Source of the DNA: CAYYAQ01 sp964469555
GTDB taxonomy: Bacteria > Planctomycetota > UBA1135 > UBA2386
NCBI GenBank assembly: GCA_964469555.1
Contig: CAYYAQ010000132.1
Coordinates: 1-14,189, forward strand
DNA length: 14,189 nucleotides
Direction of reading: 5' to 3'
This document shows, one piece after another, positions 7,659-14,189 of this stretch. Position 1 is the first letter of the stretch, and the number at the start of each line of letters is the position of its first letter. The position numbers were made by a program, and so were the translations under genes. The notes under the pieces were generated by a model. The model was not told where the DNA came from, did no database searches, and saw nothing but the letters and a program-made list of their open reading frames with translations.

Positions 7659-8582
7659 ATGATCAAGAAGTCCCTCATCTTCGGCGTTGGCTTCCTCATC
7701 CCGTTCGTGGTGGGCGAAGCGGTGCTGCGGTACATCGATCCGTACTACTTCGCGGAGAAGGAAGAGCGCACGCAGTTCGGAGCCGAGATCATGGACCCGA
7801 AGACCAATCGGTTGCGACCGGGGGTGGAGGGGTTCTATCTCGGCGAGAAGACGGTCATCAGCGAGCAGGGTTGGCGGTCACCGGCGTTCGAGATTCCAAA
7901 GCCCGCTGGGGTGTTCCGTGTCCTGCTGCTCGGAGGATCGGTTCCGTTCGGGTGGGGAGTGAATCAGGGCGACGAGTACCCACGAGTGTTGGAGAGAATG
8001 CTCAACGACGCGGATCTCGCCGGGGGCAAGCGCATCGAAGTCATCAACACCGGCGTGCCCGGTTGGCGGATCGAGCACGCTGGCGAGTTCCTGCGGACGG
8101 AGGGCTTGCAGTATCAGCCGGACATGGTGTTGTTGACTCTTGTCGCGACCGATGTGCCGACGAAGCGAGATCAAAATCGTCGAGGTGAGCTCTTCAACGA
8201 TGACATCCGTCGCTTGCGACTCGCCTGGGTGTTCGAGAATCGCTACCGCTTCAACACGCCCGGGATGATGGGCAAGCGATACGACGCGTACAATAATCTC
8301 TCCGAGGGAGGTCTGGTCGCCGTCAACGCCCTGCTCGGCCTCTTCAGTGACCTCTGCAACAAGGTCGGCGCGCGTTTAGTGGTGTTCGACACGCTCGGCA
8401 AGGAGACGACGCGCGCGCGATGCAAGGCCCTCGCCGTGCACCACATCAAAGGCTACACGAGCTGGAAGCTCCGCACGTCCTGGGAGGTGACACCGACCGA
8501 TCCCCACCCCAACGCTTCCGGTCACCGCCACGTTGCGGACATGATATTCCGCGGCCTGAAGAAACGCTCCCTCTGGAACTAG
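7659..8582 (+). CDS. Membrane-anchored SGNH-fold hydrolase/acyltransferase, partner of the MBOAT protein
   Basis: A 307-residue protein with an N-terminal hydrophobic anchor (residues about 5-24) and an SGNH/GDSL-type domain expected in the periplasm. Block I is LLLGGSVPFGWGV with the nucleophile S94, GGS replacing the usual GDS. NTGVPGW supplies the block II glycine, and D281-P-H283-P-N-A-S-G-H gives the catalytic Asp/His block. The block III position, where relatives read x-N-D, here reads A163-T164-D165, so the usual Asn is a Thr. The frame is open 10 codons upstream inside the MBOAT gene, but the ATG at 7659, one base after the MBOAT stop, places the anchor at the very N-terminus. In AlgI-type systems the SGNH partner completes acyl transfer to the polymer, so joint O-acylation of a surface glycan is the likely role. 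A carbohydrate esterase is the alternative. Confidence 0.82.
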   Translation: MIKKSLIFGVGFLIPFVVGEAVLRYIDPYYFAEKEERTQFGAEIMDPKTNRLRPGVEGFYLGEKTVISEQGWRSPAFEIPKPAGVFRVLLLGGSVPFGWGVNQGDEYPRVLERMLNDADLAGGKRIEVINTGVPGWRIEHAGEFLRTEGLQYQPDMVLLTLVATDVPTKRDQNRRGELFNDDIRRLRLAWVFENRYRFNTPGMMGKRYDAYNNLSEGGLVAVNALLGLFSDLCNKVGARLVVFDTLGKETTRARCKALAVHHIKGYTSWKLRTSWEVTPTDPHPNASGHRHVADMIFRGLKKRSLWN

Positions 8583-8602
8583 CGCTGGGAACTTTCCCGC
8601 GC
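8582..8602. terminator. Imperfect palindrome in the gap between convergent genes
   Basis: GCGC-T-GGGAA, CT, TTCCC-GCGC: two 9-bp arms that pair apart from one bulged T. It overlaps the last base of the SGNH gene's TAG and lies just beyond the convergent transporter gene's stop, so a shared transcription end is plausible. The following plus-strand sequence is pyrimidine-rich (GCTCTCTC) but has no run of T. Confidence 0.35.
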
Positions 8603-8608
8603 GCTCTC

Positions 8609-9447
8609 TCAGCTCTGCCTGACGAGCATTGCCAGACCCAAGATCATCAGTGCCGTGCCGAGGAGGACTGGCCAACCGATGGTCTCGCCGAAAAAGATCC
8701 ATGCCCACGCGGCGCCGAACGCGATGGCCAGGTAGCCGACCGTCGTCGCGACGCCGGCCTTCTCCTTGCGCAAACCGTGGGTGAGGAACCACTGACCAGT
8801 CTGACTCACGATGGCGATGGCGATGAGCCACATCCAGAGCTGACCGCTCGGCCACACGAATCCGCCTGCGAATGTCGCGATGCCGCCGAACAGGGCTGCA
8901 GCGATGTGGAACGAGAGCATGATCGTCAGCGGCGACTCCGTCTTGTTCAGCGTGCGCACGGCGGTGTACGCGAGGCCGGACGCCACGCCGGACGCGAGGG
9001 CGATGAGGTTGCCGGTGAGATCGCCCGTGCCTCGCGGGTTCAGAATGACCAGCGCGCCCGCGGCGCAGATCACCACCGCCAAACCGCTGTGTTTTGACAT
9101 CTTCTCCTTCAAGAAGATCCCGGCGAACACCGCCGCGAAGATCGGGTGGGTGTACTGTAGCGCCATCGCATCCGGCAGGGGGATGGACCCGATGGCAGTG
9201 GTGTAGAGATAGAGCCCGCAGAACCCCAGGAAACCCCGCAGCGCAAGCATGCCCTTGCGGTTGCCGAACATCGGCGAGACTCGAGCCGCGCGTATCGTCG
9301 CGAGGGTCAGCAAGCTGCACAGCACTCCTCGCACGAACACGATCTCTGCCGGCGGAATGCCCTCCTTCACCGTCGCCTTGATGCACGCGGCCATGATCGA
9401 GAACGCGAGGGCGGAGAACCCCATCAGGACCAGGCCTGGTAGCTTGG

Positions 9448-9451
<4 letters not shown>
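8609..9451 (-). CDS. EamA/DMT-superfamily transporter
   Basis: A 280-residue inner-membrane protein made of about ten hydrophobic helices arranged as two EamA repeats (roughly 5-138 and 146-277). Each repeat ends with the family's signature: FLKEKMSKHSG followed by AAGALVIL (E117), and FFGETIGWPVLLGTALMILG (E256). Members export or import small metabolites such as amino acids, sugars or nucleotide derivatives; the substrate is not predictable here. It starts with GTG at 9451, sharing four bases (GTGA) with the mqnE stop, so it is the third gene of the mqnC-mqnE operon and is probably translationally coupled. Whether it serves menaquinone synthesis or is only carried along is unknown. Confidence 0.87.
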
Positions 9452-10610
<1,159 letters not shown>

Positions 10611-10614
<4 letters not shown>

Positions 10615-11765
10615 GATGACGACACCACGGATTTCTTGCGCGGGAGCTTGCCGAACCGGTCCGTCTCCGGCGTCTCGATGTGTTCGTACAGCATGGTTCT
10701 GCGCTGGGGCGTGTAGCCGGCGTCCTTGATGTGGCGCTCGATCTCGGCGACCGAGGTCGGGTGGCTACAACCCGCGCTGCTGACCACGTTCTCTTCGAGC
10801 ATGACCGAACCGAAGTCGTCGGCGCCCATGGCCAGCCCCACCTGGCAGGTCTTCATGCCCTGCGTGACGAAGCTCGACTGAACGTGTTGCACGTTCTGCA
10901 GGTAGATGCGAGCGAACGCGAGCGTGCGGAGGTACTCGGCGACCGTGCGCTTGTGCGGCAGAACTTCGGCCATCTCCGTGTTCTCGGGCTGGAACGTCCA
11001 GGGGATGAACGCAGTGAACACTCCGCATTCGTCCTGAAGCTCGCGAATCCGAGTGAGGTGCTCAACGCGATCGGCGTCTGTCTCGACGTGGCCAAACATC
11101 ATGGTCGCCGTGCCGCGCATGCCGAGAGCCGACACCTGACGCATGACGTCGAGCCACTGCTCGGTGTTGGCTTTCTTCGGTGCGATGATCTGCCGCACGC
11201 GATCGACGAGGATCTCTGCTCCTCCGCCCGGGACGGAATCGAGCCCCGCTTCCTTCAGTTCGGCGATCACGTCGCGGACGCTGCGCTTGTCCAGCAAGCT
11301 GAGGTGATGAATCTCCGGCGGGCTCATGCCGTGGAGCCAGATCTGTGGGTAGTGTTTCTTGATGTCGCTAAACAGCGCGGCGAAGTCGGCGGTCTTGAGG
11401 TAGGGGTGATGGCCGCCCTGCAGGAGGAGTTGGCTGCCCCCGGCGGCGATCGTCTCTTCGATCTTCGCGTAGATGACTTCGCGGGTGAGTTCGTAGGCTT
11501 CGGGGTCCCCCGGCCTGCGGTAGAACGCGCAGAATCCGCAGTCGGTGATACAGACGTTCGTTGGGTTGACGTTGCGGTCGATGATGTAGGTGACCTTCGG
11601 TGCCCCTTCGCTCGTCGGGTTGAGCCGGTGGCGGACCGCGTCGGCGAGCAGGCCGAGGGAAGGCAGGTCCACCGCGCGGAACAACTCGAGCCCTTCGGCG
11701 GGGGAGAGCACGCCGCCCGCGAGGGCTTTGTCGCAAATGGGGTCCAGTCTGGTGGGGGCGGTCAT
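10611..11765 (-). CDS. mqnC: Cyclic dehypoxanthinyl futalosine synthase MqnC (radical SAM)
   Basis: MqnC cyclises dehypoxanthinyl futalosine by a radical SAM reaction, the spiro-ring step of futalosine menaquinone synthesis, which MqnD then cleaves. The 384-residue product carries C72-x3-C76-x2-C79 in NPTNVCITDCGFCAFYR. It also has LLLQGGHHPYLK at about 112-123, HGMSPPEIHH, LDSVPGGGAEILVDRVR (PGGGAE at 178-183), TATMMFGHVET and FIPWTFQPENT, all diagnostic of MqnC. The ATG at 11765 fits the family start; there is no clear ribosome site before it. It is the first gene of mqnC-mqnE-transporter, with the stop overlapping the mqnE start. The lysine/serine-rich C-terminal tail (RKKSVVSSS) is not part of the conserved fold. 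Confidence 0.94.
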
Positions 11766-11776
11766 CAGGGTGGGGC

Positions 11777-11805
11777 AACGTAAGGTCGCCCAGGGGCCGG
11801 CTCAA
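11777..11805 (-). promoter_or_regulatory. Possible promoter just before mqnC
   Basis: On the minus strand TTGAGC is followed after 17 bp by TACGTT, ending 11 bp before the mqnC ATG. If used, transcription would start within a few bases of the ATG, giving an almost leaderless message, which would agree with the missing ribosome site. The -10 match is poor, and this is a suggestion only. Confidence 0.2.
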
Positions 11806-11855
11806 GCCTTGATGCCCTTACGGCTGAGGGTCCTCCCCACCCAACGACCGGAGAG

Positions 11856-11908
11856 GTGCGGCATTTTCCCCGCAGTGAAGAGTTCCAGCGGGGGAGAAGA
11901 CGCCGCAC
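11856..11908. terminator. Two-part hairpin after the coiled-coil membrane protein gene
   Basis: Outer arms GTGCGGC and GCCGCAC (7 bp) enclose inner arms CCCCGC and GCGGGG (6 bp) with a 14-nt loop and an uneven internal loop. It begins 8 bp beyond the stop of the minus-strand gene at 11916 and lies upstream of mqnC. It may end transcription or protect the 3' end of that gene. There is no T-run, so it is not a textbook intrinsic terminator. Confidence 0.35.
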
Positions 11909-11915
11909 GCTGCGA

Positions 11916-13160
11916 TCAGCGCATCTTCTTCAGCTTGGCGATGGCGCCCAGGACGGTCTTGCCCGAGGTCTTGGCCGTGCCGCTGATCGACCGGACCGAG
12001 ACGTCGTGGGCGGGCGCCGGGCTCGGAGTTGATTCCTGCACGGGCGCGGGATTCGAAGGCTGCGTGGCGTTCGCGACCGGTGCGTCGACATGCACAGTCG
12101 CGAGTGTTTCGTTCAGCTGGCCGAGTTCCTGGCGGAGCGTCTGGAGTATCTCCTCCGTGCCCTCGTTCTTCGGAAGCGCTGAGACCATCTTCGTAACGTC
12201 GCTCGTCATCTGTTCGGAGAACAGCTCGACGACTTTCATCATCTCGTCCGTACCCTCGCGTGACACTTTCGTCAGGCTCTCGGTGATCGGATCGACCAAG
12301 GTGAGGCCGGTTTCCTCGAGTTTCGTTTCGAGGGCCTTGATCGGATCGAGCAGTGTTTGGAGCAAGTCCTGCGGTTGACCCAGAGCATCGACCTTGTTCT
12401 TGAGCTCGGCAATCTGGGTCGAGAGCATTTTTGCCTTCTGCCCGTTCTCCGTGGCTTGATGGCTCATGTCGACGAGGGGCTTTCCGTACATCCTGAGCGC
12501 CTTCGTCAGGTTGTTGATCTTCTCGTCCTGACGCCGCAGCGAGTGCAGGGCCTGTTGCACGTCGTTGTCGTCGGAAGTGGCGCCAGCTTCGCGATTGCGG
12601 TGCGCCTCGATCAGGTGATCCAGGATCTCAGCGTTCGTGTCGTGGTTTCCCATCACCCATGCCAGCTGGGCCTGCAAGGTCTTGTGTTGCCGCCGGATGA
12701 CCGCGATGAACGTGAGAATCATGATCCCCGTGCACACGATGAGGCCCGGTGTGAGCCCTGCGGTGGCGAGGTTGCGGGCGATCGGGCCGGCGAATCCCGG
12801 CGCGATGATGGCGATCGACGCCAACAAGAACCCACCCAGAGTGACGGCTACTCCCGTGATGATCGCGGGTGCCAGTCCGGTATTCGCCTGGGGCTTCTCC
12901 CCCTGCGGCCTGTCTGTAGTCGTGTACCCGGTGGCCCCCGGCGCGTGGAGATCTTTGTGCTCGGACTCGTCCGAGGCACCGGTCAAATTGTCGAAGGAAA
13001 CCTGCGGATCGTTCGCATCCCAGTGCTCGTACTCTTCGAGTTCGCCCGTTGGGAGCGTGTCCTCGTAGGTCGAGAAGTTGCTGTTCAGTTCGGAGTGCAT
13101 GTCCTCGAACTCGTTCTCGGTGTCCGCCTTTTCGAAGGACTTGTGGATTCGCTTGCTCAT
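11916..13160 (-). CDS. Unrecognised two-span membrane protein with long coiled-coil C-terminal region
   Basis: I do not recognise a family. The 414-residue product has an acidic, probably unstructured N-terminal part (about 10-75, rich in Glu, Asp and Ser). Two hydrophobic spans follow (about 97-120, GLAPAIITGVAVTLGGFLLA, and 137-156, TPGLIVCTGIMILTFIAVI). A long helical, heptad-like region (about 157-358) comes next, then a Pro/Ala/Thr-rich stretch (360-386) and a basic end (KLKKMR). Both tails are likely on the same side of the membrane. The frame is open 25 codons further upstream to a TTG, but the ATG at 13160 has a ribosome-site-like GGAAA about 8 bases before it. It is divergent from the enzyme I gene across 107 bp. 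The layout resembles scaffold or chemoreceptor-like helical proteins, but no signalling motif was found. Confidence 0.75.
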   Translation of the reverse strand: MSKRIHKSFEKADTENEFEDMHSELNSNFSTYEDTLPTGELEEYEHWDANDPQVSFDNLTGASDESEHKDLHAPGATGYTTTDRPQGEKPQANTGLAPAIITGVAVTLGGFLLASIAIIAPGFAGPIARNLATAGLTPGLIVCTGIMILTFIAVIRRQHKTLQAQLAWVMGNHDTNAEILDHLIEAHRNREAGATSDDNDVQQALHSLRRQDEKINNLTKALRMYGKPLVDMSHQATENGQKAKMLSTQIAELKNKVDALGQPQDLLQTLLDPIKALETKLEETGLTLVDPITESLTKVSREGTDEMMKVVELFSEQMTSDVTKMVSALPKNEGTEEILQTLRQELGQLNETLATVHVDAPVANATQPSNPAPVQESTPSPAPAHDVSVRSISGTAKTSGKTVLGAIAKLKKMR

Positions 13161-13267
13161 CAGTTTCCGTGTTGTCAAGTGCTCTCGCAACTCTTCGACT
13201 ATTTGCGCATCAGCGGTGAATGCAATGTGTTGCAATCTGGATCAGTCTGTCGGAAAAACACGTTCCT
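13161..13267. promoter_or_regulatory. Divergent promoter region with a TGCAAT direct repeat
   Basis: This 107-bp gap must hold the promoters of both the coiled-coil membrane gene (minus) and the enzyme I gene (plus). The notable element is TGCAAT-GTGT-TGCAAT at 13221-13236, two identical hexamers with a 10-bp period, suiting a protein binding one face of the helix. A TTGACA on the minus strand (13173-13178) is too close to the ATG to be a -35 box. No clear -10 box was found. Confidence 0.35.
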
Positions 13268-14170
13268 ATGTCGCGAAGGCTCAAGGGTATCCCGGCTGCT
13301 CCCGGGATCGCAGTGGCACCGATCGTCCAGTTCCACGGGGATCTGGAGTTCATCCCAAGGCGTACGATTCGCGAGGAAGAGGTCGAAGCCGAGTTGCAAC
13401 GGCTCGAGGAGGCGATGACAAGGACGTCTCGCTCGATTCTCTTTCTTCGACACGAGATGTCGGATTCCCTCTCGGAGCACGATAGCAAGATCTACGACGT
13501 GCAGGTCAACCTCCTGCACGACAAGACCTTCAGAGCTGACCTCCACCGCGAGGTGACGGGGAAGTTTGTCAACGTCGAGGTCGCGCTCAAGCAGGTCGTT
13601 TCGGCGTACGAAGCGGTCTTCGACAAGGCTGAAGATCCGATGATGCGAGAGCGCAGCGCCGACATTCGGGATGTTGGCCGACAACTGCTCTCGGCACTGC
13701 TGGACCGTGAACGGTCGGTCTACACCGCCGATGGCGCCGACTACATCTTTGCTGCTGACGAGTTCATGCCGAGCGACGCCGGGATCCTCGACCGGGACCA
13801 CATCAAGGGCATCGTCACCGTCCGCGGCGGCAAGTACTCCCACGGTGCGATTCTCGCTCGCTCTCTGGGCATTCCGGCGCTGGTGGGCGTCGAGGAAGTG
13901 CTGGCAAGGGCCGCAACCGGGACGCCCTGCATCCTCGATGGTGAGAGCGGTCAGTTGATCGTCGATCCGGACGAGGAGCAGTTCGTCCACTACAGCAAGC
14001 TGATCAACGAGCGCGATGAAGCGACCGCCAGGCTGATCGAGGTGCGGTTTGCGCCGTCGGTCACGCTCGACGGGACCGAGATCCACCTCATGGCGAACGT
14101 GGAGAGCGTCCACGACATGAAGCACGTGGAGACCGAAGTGGTCACCGGCATCGGGCTGTTCCGCAGCTAG
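13268..14170 (+). CDS. ptsI: PTS enzyme I (PEP-protein phosphotransferase), interrupted by an in-frame TAG after 300 residues
   Basis: Enzyme I takes phosphate from PEP onto a histidine and passes it to HPr, the entry point of the sugar or nitrogen PTS. The start LKGIPAAPGIAVAPIV at residues 5-20 is typical, so I use the ATG at 13268 rather than the upstream GTG. A helical HPr-binding region follows, then the swivelling domain with the phosphorylated His at 192 in VRGGKYSHGAILARSLGIPALVG. The PEP-binding barrel then begins with LMANVESVHDM and GIGLFRS, but the next codon is TAG (14168-14170) where relatives have Glu of the R-T-E-F motif. After it FAFLER continues in the same frame to the window edge. 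As read, the catalytic C-terminal domain is lost. A single G-to-T change or a base-calling error explains this best. No HPr gene is seen. Confidence 0.85.
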   Translation: MSRRLKGIPAAPGIAVAPIVQFHGDLEFIPRRTIREEEVEAELQRLEEAMTRTSRSILFLRHEMSDSLSEHDSKIYDVQVNLLHDKTFRADLHREVTGKFVNVEVALKQVVSAYEAVFDKAEDPMMRERSADIRDVGRQLLSALLDRERSVYTADGADYIFAADEFMPSDAGILDRDHIKGIVTVRGGKYSHGAILARSLGIPALVGVEEVLARAATGTPCILDGESGQLIVDPDEEQFVHYSKLINERDEATARLIEVRFAPSVTLDGTEIHLMANVESVHDMKHVETEVVTGIGLFRS

Positions 14171-14189
14171 TTTGCGTTCTTGGAGCGCC

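Noticed and set aside
10680..11783. Long plus-strand open frame (367 codons)
   Set aside because: It is the antisense of mqnC, whose minus-strand product has diagnostic motifs; the plus translation is low-complexity and rich in Val, Glu, Asp and Arg.
13173..13178. Perfect TTGACA on the minus strand as a -35 box
   Set aside because: The ATG of the coiled-coil gene lies only 12 bp downstream, so the -10 box would fall inside the coding region, and no -10-like sequence is there.
12357..13418. Plus-strand open frame (353 codons) opposite the coiled-coil gene
   Set aside because: It is antisense to a frame with plausible membrane spans and a ribosome site, and it runs into the enzyme I gene in the wrong frame.
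13199..14125. Minus-strand open frame (308 codons) opposite enzyme I
   Set aside because: It is antisense of a clear enzyme I sequence; its composition is typical of a shadow frame in GC-rich DNA.

Overview
The window is GC-rich and densely coded, and looks like the chromosome of a Gram-negative bacterium. It has menaquinone synthesis by the futalosine route (mqnA, mqnC, mqnE), a type IIB topoisomerase subunit, a very large FG-GAP/IPT lipoprotein, an MBOAT/SGNH acylation pair and a PTS enzyme I. I lean towards Planctomycetota or a neighbouring phylum. That is an impression from gene content only, since there is no rRNA or marker gene here.

Left part (1-2403). The minus strand carries mqnA (432-1190), followed 62 bp later by the first 123 codons of topoisomerase VI subunit B, which leaves the window at position 1. 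Divergent from mqnA is a membrane-anchored thioredoxin-like protein (1337-1903). The 146-bp gap between them holds a perfect 10-bp inverted repeat. The next 500 bp have no intact gene but contain two abutting gene remnants: the C-terminal tail of a radical SAM/SPASM protein (minus strand) and a frameshifted second copy of the C-terminal third of the thioredoxin gene (plus strand).

Middle part (2404-8582, plus strand). Three tightly spaced genes encode a 1262-residue lipoprotein with an IPT/TIG domain and FG-GAP-type calcium loops, an AlgI-type MBOAT membrane acyltransferase, and a membrane-anchored SGNH hydrolase/acyltransferase. The last two are a classic pair for O-acylating a surface or secreted glycan. 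The lipoprotein may be a cell-surface partner.

Right part (8609-14189). On the minus strand mqnC, mqnE and an EamA/DMT transporter form an operon with 4-nt stop/start overlaps. Upstream of it, also on the minus strand, is an unrecognised 414-residue two-span membrane protein with a long coiled coil. Divergent from that is PTS enzyme I. Its reading frame is cut by a TAG exactly where the conserved Glu of the family's R-T/S-E-F motif should be, and enzyme I-like sequence continues in frame after the stop to the window edge.

The most interesting items are the TAG inside enzyme I, the relic zone at 1904-2403, the lipoprotein-MBOAT-SGNH cassette, the inverted repeat before mqnA, and the bacterial topoisomerase VI gene beside mqnA. 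I did not find an obviously new multi-gene system. The lipoprotein-acyltransferase cassette and the unknown coiled-coil membrane protein are the nearest candidates.
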